A stretch of 64,000 nt of DNA, taken from assembly GCF_032854445.1 (NCBI RefSeq), contig NC_088298.1, positions 9,597,504-9,661,503 on the forward strand. The letters run 5' to 3'. This DNA comes from Liolophura sinensis. Its lineage: Eukaryota; Mollusca; Polyplacophora; Chitonida; Chitonidae. The translations under genes and the position numbers were made by a program. Below, piece by piece: positions 49,401-61,000 of the stretch. Each line of letters starts with the position of its first letter. Positions within the stretch are counted from its first letter, which is position 1. The notes under the pieces are model-generated. The model did not search any database. It was not told the DNA's origin and saw nothing but the letters and a program-made list of their open reading frames with translations.

Positions 49401-51572
49401 TTTAGAAGTTAAAACGTTGACCACCTCACCAATATTATCTTACAATGAATGGGTCAAAATATCAACTTTCCTTATCAGAAATTAAGCAATGTGACAAGAC
49501 TTGAAATTTTGACTTGTGGTTAATGACCTAAAGTTTCACATGTGAGTTTACTTACACGCAATCTGAGTTGATGGCAAAATGACAGAAGAGAGTGATTAGC
49601 CCTGTGCCAGTTTCATTACTGTGTGTGCACTTGGCAGCTCTGGCTGCTAATTATCGCCACGTGGGGTCAAGTCGCTGACAGTGAGGTGTGCCGGTCTCTC
49701 GACTAGTAGGCCTACATGTACATCTCTAAATATACATATATATATGAGTGAAATTAAAGAAAGTATCAAGTATCAGGCAATGTCTATTGCCAAGCTGTAA
49801 ATTTCAAATATTGTCTGAAAGCATGACCACGCCAAACAAGCGTAAAATGATGCCTGGCAGTCTAGGGTTCAAATCCAGTACATTCCTTTCCATTTCTTTT
49901 CATGCTTTTTCCAATTATCATGAACTATATAGACATCAGGCTAAGTTGTAAAAGACTAGTGACATGGACCCTGTCAACGCTGTTGGATAACAGCTTTAAT
50001 TATTATCACCATTATCATCATTATCATTGACCACACAGGAATATATGTTATATGTTTCTTGCATTTCAGGCTGGTTCCCAACAAGACAGCTGAAAGATGT
50101 GGTGTGGGGTTTAAATTCACTATTTACTGTAAGTATCGTAATTCTTTGCATGTTTACAAGGAATTTATTCAGACACATTCTTAAGGCTTCATTCTGCATA
50201 GATTATTAAGATTATACTTGTTATGAAGCCCTGAAATTGGCCAGTCCAACCTATGTAATTTTGTCTGAAAAATCTGAGTAAAAATGTGCATAAGTTGCAC
50301 TTTAAGTTGCTTTTTCGTAAGAGAAGGGGTTGAGGAATGAGGGTAAGAGTTTTGTCCACAAGAAAAATGTGATCAGATACAAGTAGTGCAAATCTGACAA
50401 ACAAAGACTTCATTTGTGACACAATATTTTGGCATTTTATAATATTTTGCCATCATAGAGTGCCAAAATAAAATGCTGATATACTGGGTCCCAATGAAAT
50501 CTTTGTTTTTAGAGTTACATGACTTGTGTATCTATGCCCACTGGGCAAAGAAGGTTTCTGTCTGTATTTATGTCTTTGTGTTGTGTGGATAGTTTTTGAA
50601 TTCGACAGTGTGGGAGGTCTCTCCTGTCTTCAAGCATGCACATGCACAAACAAGAGGTTATAGTTCAACTGAATCTTAGTTTATGCACACTGCGCTAAGT
50701 TAGAACTAATAGAAACTGAGAGCAAGCGGATCTGAGAGCAAGCAGGAGGGTGTTTTGCAGTTTAAGGCAGTTTCATAGATTCTGATTGGTTGTTGGTTTT
50801 CGTGCAACAACAGCTTTAAATATTGTCAGATTTTAATAAAATGTGGTGCATAGGTTCATATTGTGACTTCTAAAATCAGGTTTCCAAACATGCCTTGCTC
50901 CATGCTTTGGCATATTTAGTACAAGTGGTGGATTACCCTCGGGTTCTGCCCGGTTTCCTCCCATCACAATGCTGGAAATATTCTTGAGTACGGCATAAAA
51001 CATCAATCAGATACATAAATATTTAACATGAGATATAAATTCTGTGAAAATGATGTTTCAGGATCTATTAAACTTTGATGACCCTTTAAATGTAGAAGCA
51101 GCAGAGCATTACGAACGTGATAAGGTGAGTTCCAAAGTTTCAAATATTGTTTTTGATGTAAGAGCTAAATACATACCTTCTTTGTACTCTCTTGTAAGGG
51201 TTGAAATGAACGAATTAAAGGTAAAAACACTCTTCATCTGAACTTAGAGCATCTGTATTTAAACAGCTTGATAAGCAGACTTATAACCTTTTGAACTACA
51301 GTCCTCGCTGCAGTGGTCTGATCAGCCCTCAGTTGCTACTGCACATGAGGTGTGGGTTCAAAACCAGCCTTTGATAGAGAATTTGTAACTGTTTGGAGGG
51401 TTAGTGACATTATACAGTCTACCATTTATAAAAGGCCACTAGTCTTCCACCAGTATTGTGTGCATATCTGTACCTGATACATGGGTATTTGTGTAAACAT
51501 GTGTTTCTTTGTTTGCAGGATTCCTTTAGGTCAAGGGTGAAGGAATATATTCAGATGTATGCCAAAAGATAG
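43421..51572 (+). CDS. UBE2F: NEDD8-conjugating enzyme UBE2F, 6 coding exons
   Basis: E2 enzyme that takes NEDD8 from the E1 on its active cysteine and, with RBX2, neddylates cullin 5. Coding exons: 43421-43529, 44694-44857, 49202-49304, 50070-50128, 51062-51124, 51519-51572. All are GT-AG and phase-matched, giving 183 aa (human 185). Seen: N-terminal tail with [32 protein letters not shown] at 103-105, active-site Cys113 in GEVCLSLLR, and the family hallmark [23 protein letters not shown] split over two exons. The start ATG lies six bases after acceptor CCAG at 43411-43414, so a 5' UTR exon upstream is required. Intron 2 (44858-49201) is filled by 48 upstream copies of the next exon's acceptor junction; the copy read into the rest of the exon is the last. 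Confidence 0.96.
43680..43790 (-). mobile_element. SINE type A, old, in UBE2F intron 1
   Basis: Inverted and eroded: TTTATTTAATTGATT, CACTCAAGAATTTCTCCC, GTGGCCAGCTTTATG. Confidence 0.55.
44015..44172 (+). mobile_element. SINE type A, shortened, in UBE2F intron 1
   Basis: GCGACTCAGGAGTCTCTTACC, TAATGCTGGCCGACATTG, ACACCATTCGAATGAAT. Confidence 0.75.
45127..49237 (+). repeat. 76-bp splice-acceptor satellite in UBE2F intron 2
   Basis: 49 tandem copies of a 76-bp unit, counting the true exon start as the last. Each unit has about 36 nt identical or nearly identical to the first 36 nt of UBE2F exon 3 (codons for [12 protein letters not shown]), then 40 nt of intron: a branchpoint-like TTGAT or variant TAGAT, the pyrimidine stretch TTTTATTTTCTG and an acceptor ending TTCAG, TACAG or TTAAG. 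The array fills about 94% of the intron. A 363-bp SINE interrupts one unit at 47850-48212. The many open frames of 60-130 codons here are artefacts of the repeat. Confidence 0.97.
47850..48212 (-). mobile_element. SINE type B inserted in the UBE2F array
   Basis: Full-length tRNA-headed SINE on the minus strand. The head has the A-box-like TAGCACAGTTGGTAGAG, the B-box-like GATCAATCC, and the tail ends in CACTC repeats. It is flanked by a 13-bp target duplication GCCTCCCAGGGTG (47837-47849 and 48213-48225), which lies in the exon-like part of a decoy unit. The insertion is therefore younger than the array. Confidence 0.93.
50930..51022 (+). mobile_element. SINE type A, 3' end, in UBE2F intron 4
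   Basis: TCTGCCCGGTTTCCTCCC, TATTCTTGAGTACGGCAT, CATCAATCAGATACATAAAT. Confidence 0.78.
51315..51395 (+). mobile_element. tRNA-like SINE head fragment in UBE2F intron 5
   Basis: GCAGTGGTCTGATCAGCCC and GTGTGGGTTCAAAACCAG look like A and B boxes of an eroded SINE head. Confidence 0.35.
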
Positions 51573-51940
51573 CAGCTCTTTCACAGACAGTAGATTGTGT
51601 TTATTATTGTATTCGAGACATTTTAACTTGTATCATGTAGAAGGTTTAGCCAGCTTGATGGAGGAAACCTGTGTGTTGTGAAGATACGATAGAAAGACAC
51701 AGCAGTTTCTAAGTGGATGTGATATGTTACTTGTGGGATGATGGTTTATGTATGTACATTCTGCGACATGTGTGTGTGAGTGGCACTGTCTTCATTAGCT
51801 AGGAGGGTGTTCTCTAAAACGATGCTGTGCATCAGGTTTGTAGGATATATTCCACTTCTCATTGCTTCACCATTTGGGCTCAGAAAAGGGATATCAAGCC
51901 AGATGTAGTACTTGACAGGAACATGCATTTGATTGTCAAA

Positions 51941-52467
51941 GATGTTCTTGTGCTGAGGATGTGTCCATGCTTGACAAGTATGAGCTGTTTGAACATTACA
52001 TACCTGTGCTTGACAAGGATGTGTTCATGCTTCACCAGGACGTGCCTGTGCTTGACAAGGATGTATTCATGCTAGACAAGGATGTGTCCGTGCTTGACAT
52101 TGATGTGTCCATGCTTGACAAGGATGTGTCCGTGCTTGACAAGGATGTGTCCATGCTTGACCAGGATGTATTCATGCTTCAGCAGGACGTGCCTGTGCTT
52201 GACAAGGATGTATTCATGCTAGACAAGGATATATCCACGCTTGACATTGATGTGTCCATGCTTGACAAGGATGTGTCCATGCTTGACAAGGATGTGTCCG
52301 TGCTTGACAAGGATGTATTCATGCTTCACCAGGACGTGCTTGTGCTTGACAAGGATGTATTCTTGCTAGACAAGGATGTGTCCATGCTTGACATTGATGT
52401 GACAATGTTTGATGACAATTTACCTGCCTTTGACGTGGATTTGTCCATTCTTGACAAGGATGTCAGC
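51941..52467 (+). repeat. 21-bp minisatellite downstream of UBE2F stop (likely 3' UTR)
   Basis: About 25 copies of a 21-bp unit close to GATGTGTCCATGCTTGACAAG. It lies between the UBE2F stop (51572) and the AATAAA at 53015, so probably in the 3' UTR. The unit is a whole number of codons and stays open in one frame (ATG 51967 to 52569), coding seven-residue repeats of the form DVSMLDK with hydrophobic residues in a/d-like spacing. No family matches. Confidence 0.9.
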
Positions 52468-53014
52468 TATGTGTGTAAAGTCACAGCTCCGAAAAAAAAT
52501 GGACTGGTTGTGCAAGTTATTACTTACATGTACTTTTATGGCATTCATTGTGTCCACCAAGTGGAGTGAAATAGTCAGTGGAAATCTGTGAACGCTGTGG
52601 CATTGTTGATAAAGCATGATTTGTGACCTGTTAATTACTTTGTTGAGCACTTTGACTTCAGGAACTTTAACTCCACCCCGACCACCTCTTCCAGTGACAA
52701 GGGCACAGACTCAGTTATCTCCCCTGGAAGTCTCCATGACGTGGTCTGGAGAATGTGACATTGTTGTAAATACAGTACTCAGTCCTGCTGGACAGAAATA
52801 GTTGTGATGAGTTTTGATGAAATTAGGAAAGCACCACAGATGTCACTTTCAGTTTCAGTTGTTGTGAAAAGCATGCGACAAAATAGTTATAGTCCGAAGA
52901 ATCTTGAAATTTCCAAAATGTAAGTGTACTTTTTTTTTTTTTTTTGGGAATTGGAGAAGGGGGTTAAACTGTTAAGTACAGTATACAGCTCAATTGAATG
53001 TAATTGCAAATTTT

Positions 53015-53020
53015 AATAAA
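53015..53020 (+). terminator. Candidate UBE2F poly(A) signal AATAAA
   Basis: AATAAA followed by A-rich DNA, 1.44 kb after the UBE2F stop and the best candidate I noticed there. Using it would place the 21-bp minisatellite in the transcript. Confidence 0.4.
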
Positions 53021-53397
53021 AAATAACCCTGTGCATGGTCACAATTTCAAACGTAAGGAGATACGGGTTTGTTACCTACTGTAGCATCCAGCTATGTCCT
53101 TTCTAGAAACACTAGCACGCATACTAAAACTTTACTGAAACATTTGTAAGAGACGAACAGAAGTCAAACTCTTCGAATGCAGTGTGTTTGGTAAAGAGAG
53201 ATGACTGACAAGATGTGAGCAGTTGACAGAATGCCACTCTCCCATGTAGGCATTGCTCATAGAGAGGTATGTATATGGCTGTAAGTGAAGCATGGGGAGC
53301 ACTCTGTGGTCTAGTGACTAGAAGAGCACATCTTTCGGTTACTACGACGCAGGAGATGGGCTTTGATCCCCAGCTTTGGACAGGGAATTACTTCCAA

Positions 53398-53652
53398 GGT
53401 CGCCAAGGTGGTTAGCCTGCCAGCGTTGCGCAATGACCCAGGAACCTCTCACCAATGCAGTCGCTATGAGTTCAAGTCCAGCTCATACTGGCCTCCTCTC
53501 CGAAGGTAGGTGGGAAGATCTTCCAGCAACCTGCTGATGGTGATTGGTTATCCCCACATTATGCTTGGTTTCCTCCCACCATAATGCTGGCCGCTGTGTT
53601 ACAAAAGTATATATTCTTGAGTACAGATTAAACACCAATGAAATAAATAAAT
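53398..53652 (+). mobile_element. SINE type A, full length
   Basis: AGGTGGTTAGCCTGCCAGCG to CACCAATGAAATAAATAAAT. Just before it, 53290-53395 holds a second eroded tRNA-like head ending CTTTGATCCCCAGC. Confidence 0.87.
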
Positions 53653-54221
53653 TGTAAACTGGACAGGGAATTTGTATTTTGTCCTGCTGTCACTGCTTGT
53701 ACCTTGTAGTGTCTGGATGGACAATATAAAACGGTGGTGCACTCATGCGGCCGTTAGCACCATATAGTGATATTTTCAGACCTCTTGTTTTCCACCAGTA
53801 TGATAGTGCACATGTACCTGTACTTCACTTGTGGTTAAGTATTTCAGTAACTTGCCAAATGTAAGTGGTTTAAGCAAGGCACTCTGGTTTCCCCACCCAC
53901 AGTAATGGCCCCTACCATATAGGTGAACAATCCGTGTGTAAGGGATTGAGGAACAGTAAAATAAAATATGTATGTAAATGAAGGATTCATATTTCCAGAC
54001 TCACATATGAACATGCAACCTGATTACTGGGAATTGGGTAAATGACAAAGTTTCGCATTTTTCATGATTCTGACAGTTCTGTTGATCTTGGAAAGGTGTT
54101 TTACAGGATATTCTGCTGGAAAAATGTAAGCTCCATATGTAATATTCTATGATATTTATTTGCCTCTAATCATGCATGCCATACATTCATGTGTGGCCAG
54201 GCTTAACGCTACAAGTGTCCA

Positions 54222-54585
54222 CTTGGGCGGCCTGATGGTTAGAGTGCCCGCTTTCAAGTCGGGAGACCCGAGATTGGGACATACCAAAGGCTTTGGAAAT
54301 GGTACCTGCTGCTCTCTCGCGTGGTGATCAGCACAGAGATGCTGGAACAGCGGGAACAGGACTGGTTGGCCCGGTGTCAGTATAATGTGACTGGGTGCGG
54401 TGTGGTGTCTGGTGTCTTCGGCATTATACTTCGGTGGCAGCAGCACTTCGACAGCATGGACTCGCCCTGCCACAACAATTCATAGTATATGCACACATAC
54501 CTAACGATTTCTCGTCGTGATATGACTGAAAATTGTTAAGTACGGCGTTAAACCCCAATCATTCATTCCTTCATTCATTCATTCA
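54222..54585 (+). mobile_element. SINE type C, full length
   Basis: Own head (GGCGGCCTGATGGTTAGAG, perfect A-box spacing) and body, but the type B core words ACTGGTTGGCCCGGTGTCAG and tail GTACGGCGTTAAACCCCAAT with CATTC repeats. Confidence 0.8.
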
Positions 54586-54612
54586 ACGCTGCACATCTCT
54601 TAGTGAATGCAC

Positions 54613-54952
54613 TGGCCCCGCTAGCACAGTTGGTAGAGCTTCCGCTTCGGGAGCGGTAGATCTAGGGTCAGTCCTGGATCGAGTCACACCTAAGACTTTA
54701 AAAGAGGAAGTTGTAATTTCCTCGCTTGGCGTTCAGTGCATAGTGCAACGACTGGTTGACCCATATCAGTATAATGGTTCGGGTGGGGCGGCTTACTTGC
54801 CTCCGGTAAGGCGTCAAAGTGAAGCAGCACTAGATGAAAGAGCGGTGGAAATACGTCCTGCAACAAGGAGGCACATCACATACACTCATATATGATTGAA
54901 AAATTGTTAAGTACGACGTTAAACCCCAAGCACTCACTCACTCACTCACTGA
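54613..54952 (+). mobile_element. SINE type B, full length
   Basis: GCCCCGCTAGCACAGTTGG to CACTCACTCACTCACTGA. Lies directly behind the type C copy. ATGCACTG / AATGCA-like words flank it. Confidence 0.9.
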
Positions 54953-55532
54953 GTAATGCAAGAGATTTGTGCAAAATGAACATTCTAAGACCTTTTTTCC
55001 AACTCATTTGCACGTAATCTTGTTGGTGACTCCGGCTGAATCGTTTAAATATGAGATCACAGTTGCTACGACTTGACGCGTTCCATTTAAGCAAACCTGA
55101 TTGTTATAATGGCGGGGCATCCGGAGTTTAATACATGAAACGTTTGGTTGTTATATCTTAATATGCAGTGTCCTAACATATACAGGTGCAAACATGATTC
55201 TTCTTGGGCGAAAGAATGGCTTTAAACTACGGTTTTCCTAAGGCCCTGTTCTGTAAGACAGATCGGAAGCTAGAGACCACGTGATCTCCTTAGTAACAAA
55301 CGGCGTGGGCGAATAAAACAGTTCTCCCAACGTTATTGCACAGGAAAATGCCTATTGTTGAACCGCGCATTCAAAAGCTTTCCAGATAGTCTGAGTATTT
55401 CTGCAGAAAAGAGCAATAAGTTACCTTTTCCCCAATGCTTTAACACTGAGCTGCGATTTTGTTTGAGCCCCAACTTCCGACCCGTCTTACAGAATTACCT
55501 AGTCTGGAAATTAGGTAGCCTGTTGTGGTGAC

Positions 55533-55583
55533 GTCAACGGTGATAGCTGTGAAAATACCTTTGTGGGGAAGTTCACCGTTGAC
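55533..55583. repeat. 11-bp inverted repeat
   Basis: GTCAACGGTGA at 55533-55543 and TCACCGTTGAC at 55573-55583. Confidence 0.7.
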
Positions 55584-55689
55584 ATTTCTGAGAATGTCCT
55601 ACCCTTCGGATAAAACAGAGGTGCAAGTAACATATCTTCCTTCGTTTCCCTTAGGGCGATAATCTCTGTTCCTTTTCATGCATTCGGTT

Positions 55690-55770
55690 TGACCCGACCC
55701 GGGTTTGATCCTGGATCTCCCGTCTTCGAAGCGGACGCTCTCGCCATTAGTTCACCAAAGAGCTCCGGGG
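55690..55770 (-). mobile_element. tRNA-like SINE head fragment
   Basis: Minus strand reads ATGGCGAGAGCGTCCGCTTC and GGATCAAACCCGGGTC, like the type B head; body missing. Confidence 0.45.
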
Positions 55771-56627
55771 CATTATTTCAATCAACTGCATGGATGCAAA
55801 TTAATTTGAACTGTTTCCAAAAACCATGTAGAATCAAGGAAGAAATTACGAGTCAAAGAAAAGAATTCGTTTTTGTCTAGTAGTAATGATTGTTTATTGC
55901 GGTGGTAGATGGTATAAACAAAGGCAAACCTTTCAGCCAGTCTGCCCGCAAATGAGTTTAAATAACGCTCAATCAGGTGCCTTTTTATTGGTGCCCTCTG
56001 GACCTTGATGACAATATTCGCTTTTTATATTTGTTCTGGGGCTCACATAGACATGGGGGGGTGGGGGGGGGGGGGCTCTGTTCACACCTGCAGGATGCTT
56101 CGGAAAGATTCGGAAACCAGCCTATTACAAACCTCCCCAGCCTGTCCATGCAGTTGCTCATATACAATGCTTAGGATCCTACAGCACGAAACATAAAATC
56201 CCGAGTTGTCGATCGTCCCAGAGGTAAATATCCATCCATATTTCAGCAAGCTACGTAAATAAAGTTGAAAAAAAAGCTTCACAAAAACTAATACCCTTGA
56301 GAACTAACCACTCCATCGTAGCCTCTCGTCATAATAACAAAAACAATAATTGGTTTGTAACGGAAGATCACTTTTTGTTTTTATTTTAAGTGTACATTTC
56401 AATAATGGCGATATAGAAATCTGTCAAGTCTATAACCAGGCGAATATATATATTTATATATTATATATCGATTTTAATAAAAAAAAAGGTAACAGTGCCT
56501 CACATGTGGCTTAATTTAGTCACCTTCTGTAACATTTAACTCAAGTAATAGTTGTTGAAAAATTACCGGACCATATTCACTGCATAGCGGTACGGTAATG
56601 GTGTAATGTAAAGTGATGAAGCGGTGG

Positions 56628-56872
56628 ATAGCCTCTCAGCGCGGCTCAGTGACCCAGGAGCCTGTCACTATGCGCAATGCGGTGGATGTGAGTTCAAGTC
56701 CAGCTCATGCTGGCTTCCTGTCCGTTATGCGTAGGAAGGTCTGCCAATAATCTGCAGATGGTCGTAGTTTTCCCCCGGGCTATGTCTGGTTTTGTCCCAC
56801 CAAAATTCTGGCCGCAGTCGTGTATCTGAAATATTTTTCACTACGGCGTAAAACACCAATCAAAACAGAGTG
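56628..56872 (+). mobile_element. SINE type A, near full length
   Basis: GCGCGGCTCAGTGACCCAGG, GTGAGTTCAAGTCCAGCTCA, ACGGCGTAAAACACCAATCA. Confidence 0.88.
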
Positions 56873-56979
56873 ATGAAGTGAGAATGAAACATATTAAACC
56901 CACTGGACAAAATCACAGACTTTCGTTTGTCAAAACAATGAAACGCTCAACAACCAGATTTGTCAAAACCAAAGTATAA

Positions 56980-57226
56980 TTTATTTAGTTTTTTCATTAG
57001 TGTTTTACGCTGTACTCCAGAATATTTCACTTATACGAAGGCGGCCAGCATTATGGTGAGTGGAAACCGGGCAGAGAGCGGGGAGAACCCACGACCATCC
57101 GCAAGTTTTGCAAGACCTTTCCACGTACGGCCGAAGAGAAAGTCAGCATGTGCTGGACTCGAACTCACAGCGAACGCATTAGTAGGAGGCTTCTGGGTCA
57201 TTGTGCCGTGGCCATGGAGGCCCCAC
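56980..57226 (-). mobile_element. SINE type A, near full length
   Basis: Inverted. Head ends GGCCATGGAGGCCCCACC. With the preceding copy it forms a tail-to-tail inverted pair about 107 bp apart. Confidence 0.88.
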
Positions 57227-58041
57227 CAAAGGATTAGCTGTGAGTGGAAGAATATAATAATTAAGACGCACTTCATAATTGATTATCTACATAACACTAA
57301 TTAACAAATAATAATTTTATTTTGTATATATTGGTAGATATTATTAAATGTCTAAAAAAAAAAACATAAAAAGTGATGAATAACAACTGTTTTACATGGT
57401 ACAGGTTTTGTAGACGAGATTGTAGGGTTAACTTTATGTTTGCGATTAAGGGCGTAATGTAATCTGAATCAGACTCAGCACCTGTGCCTCTCTCTAAGCT
57501 GTCATTACATCATTGCCACCACAAAATAAGCTGGATCTTTGGAGCCTTGCAACACACGCAGACTTGCCTCGCCGCATATATCGCCGTGCGAAACTATTTG
57601 ATCAGCGTTGGTAAATAAAATTATTTCAAGTGTAGTTAGAATCATGTTCTACATAGTTTATATTAAGAGGATAAGTGTGTATAAAGTATTATTAGGAACA
57701 AAGATGGAGACGGGGTTTTTATGCTTTCTGATGTCACTTCCTACCTCATCTCTGTGACCTCGGTCGCCCCGTTGTTGTTAAAGGTTTTTGTACAAAATTT
57801 GTCAATTGTGACAGTGGTGTAAAGCGAACGTAGGGTGCGGCGCGTGCGCTGTAAGGAGTATGCTTCTACACAAATCCTGAGGAAATCTGTTTAAGAGAAA
57901 ATTAATGACTTCCTGGTGACTTCGTGGTATCCAGTTTAGTTCATAACGATACTAAGAAGCCATACTGCCAGCAACTGTACAAATGGCCCTTACGCGTCTA
58001 GAAAAGAATTTGGTTCGCTGATCAGATAATGCCGGTAATTA

Positions 58042-61000
58042 TCAAAGCCACGATGGTCTTTCGCAGATGAATTTCTTTGAAACAGAGCAAGGCAGGTCGT
58101 TCCAATACCAGCGTTCTTGCTTGTAGTAATATTTCAGTTCTACACAGCGTTCTTGACCAAACTGATTATTGGGCTCATCCGGTGCCCACTGGGCGAAGCG
58201 GAAGGGCCTCTTGTCTTGATCCCAGACGAACTTGAACTGGGTGTCAATGTCATTCCCTCCGATCAGAAAGTCGCTTTGGCCTGCGGAGAAAACCAAATAA
58301 AAAATTGGTAATAAGTTGAACTATAAGTATTGGGTTGATTCATTGACTAATTAAAATTACGCTGGCTTCAACACCCAACAACCTGGCTCCAGCACCCAAC
58401 AACCTGGCTCCAGCACCCAACAACCTGGTTCCAGCACCCAACAACCTGGTTCCAGCACCCAACAACCTGGCTCCAGCTCCTATAACGAAATTATAGGTCC
58501 TATTGCGTAAATCACCACACGAGTGTGGCCGACCGCTTGTTGCCCACGAAGGCGCCACAAATCACACGCAGTGAGAAGAGCAGGGGAAACTATAAATTGT
58601 CCCACAAGCAACTTGGGCTGGAGAATGTACAAACTCCCTGCCTAAGGCTGAGACTGAACCCTTACCTTGTATATGTGTTAACAAATAAACGCCTACACAC
58701 ATAGTTTACAGCGACTGAAACTAGAACAACAGTGTTCATACTTACGCTTCGCAACTTCCCTCAGCAGATAGTCATTTTCTTCTTTCGTCTCTATCGAGAC
58801 AAGGTAGGAGTTTCTCATCCAACATCTTTTCTTAGATTCGAACCAATCAGCTCTCACCGTGCTGAATAAGTAACACCGGTTCAGTTTTGAAATGAGTGTG
58901 AACCCTTGCGGACAGACTGAAAAACAATATTTAAGTAAATGCTGAATTCCAAAGATAAGGTTCAAAATACAAAGCATCTGTAAAGTAAATCCGATTTTTT
59001 TTTATCCGGTAGAAAATACAAGGATTCTTAGATTTAAATGCATCTTATGTACATGTATTTTAAACGTGATGACACAGAATTTGAGTTTTTTCTAGACCAT
59101 TAACGTCTAGTAAAATGCAACTACCATCACTGAATTTTACACCTAATTCTGCTTATCCATTGTGCCCCAGGGGGGTATAGGTAATTTTCGGTCATTTCAG
59201 TTTTAATTATTTAGTCATTATTGTCCTAAACGTGACGGTTAATGAACTAATTGCGTGAAATACGATAATTTTAATGCAATTTTTTATTACGCAAGAATTA
59301 ATTGCCAGACCACATCAAGAGATAGGATATACCTAATAGAGCATTTACAGCCCACCATTATGATGCTGGTTTATTGGCAACGTCAGCTCAGCGCTGACCG
59401 AATCAGACAAATTGTTTTGGTCTTATTGAAAACTGTGTATACTCGAGAGTGTGTAATTCGTGCTCATTTCCCCTCACTCCTGATAGCCTCGGTGATCCCC
59501 GACACGATTTCTATGCCCCACCCACATCTCCATCCGCAAACCCTACCTTAAGCGCGTAAACGCATAAACCTCACCGCTGTGATGCAATGTCTTTCAACAT
59601 GGTGTGATACAAACTTACCAGTGAAATAATTTGACAGATGTACCTACAGTCTAAAACCTGTTTTCTGTTAGTTAAGTTTTAAGAGTGAAGGAAACTTTAA
59701 GCATTGCAGTCGTTCTTCTCTCCTTCATACTGTAATGGCCAGAAACGTGGATGCCGTGATTACGGAAGTAATTCCCTACAGGCATGCGCGGATGTCGTTA
59801 CTGGATTCACAAATGTCATTCTGTACTTACCATCGTTGTCTACCTGAAAAGGAGAGACAGCAGAAACATCAGTCAATATTTACAACTCAATATGTCACAC
59901 AGTTCTCGATCTAAGACGATCCAATTGAGACACAATTATCTTGGCATAACATATATTATGTCCCCCCAATGTTAACTCTTGGGGACCAAAAACAAGTGTT
60001 TCGATTAAGTTTCAGATGATGGCAAGTCCAAACTGGGTTTGTTGAATCGAGCCCTACATGTGTACTATGTCAGGAGATAACAATATAACTTTCATCTTGC
60101 CTACGTGTAAGAAAGAGCTCAAAAGTCATTCCAACGGTTGTGTTGCATTTTCAGTTAATTTTATTAAAAGTTGATATAGCTCGTTTATGCGCATGAGTAC
60201 GTTCTCTACACGAACAGCCTATACACTTGACAAGAATTTCTAGAGGACAACCAAACAACTCAGAAAATTAGGACGGCTTCATGTAAAGAGAGACAGTCAG
60301 TAGTTTTAAATGATGACAGAAATGCGTAAGGTATAATGTATGCGGATAAGTTTAGTCGATACCGCAGAGGTGAGAGACAATAATTTATTAGTTGTCGCTA
60401 AATGAAGTATATATCTCAGGTTTCGCATAGCTGACACCCAACCGCAGCATAATACATAGTTCAGTAAACCCCGTATTTAACTGCATTTGCTTCACAAGAA
60501 AAAAAATTAAAAGATAAGTAACTATAGCTTCCAGTGACTTCTCCGGTAGCACTCGTTTTACTTATTACTTTAAGGCGTATGAAATCACATTCAATCTGCA
60601 AACAAAGCCTATACACTGTAAACAGCATGTGAGTTATTTATCAATTCTGTAAAAATTAATTTTATGTAGCAGCATATTTATATATATTTTTTCCCCTGAA
60701 TTCATCTCTTTGCAAACCTAAAATTTAATATAATTAAAATAATTTCATAAATTGCTCTTGTTTGCTTTTGCCAATTCCGCGTGAACTGGGGAAAAGGAAT
60801 AATAAATTAGGTACGGGTATTTAGAGTTTTGTTCTCCCTGTGTCTAAATGGAATAAAAATTTTAAATAAAAAAAACACAAATATAGAAGTTTGATATATA
60901 AGTTCAGACAGCTAAACCAATCCAGAAAATATCATGTCTTTAGTGAAACACGAACTCTCCACCTCGTAGTTATCGCAAAGACATTGCATTTCATGCAAGG

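Larger units (their letters stand above)
54953..56627. other. Intergenic, mostly featureless
   Basis: Apart from the SINE head at 55690, an inverted repeat at 55533 and a G-run near 56056-56075, nothing is supported. Confidence 0.4.

Noticed and set aside
52660-52760. Exon-like stretch after TTGACTTCAG coding NFNSTPTTSSSDKGTDS and ending VVWRM
   Set aside because: Composition is protein-like, but no donor exon in phase was found and it lies in the likely UBE2F 3' UTR.
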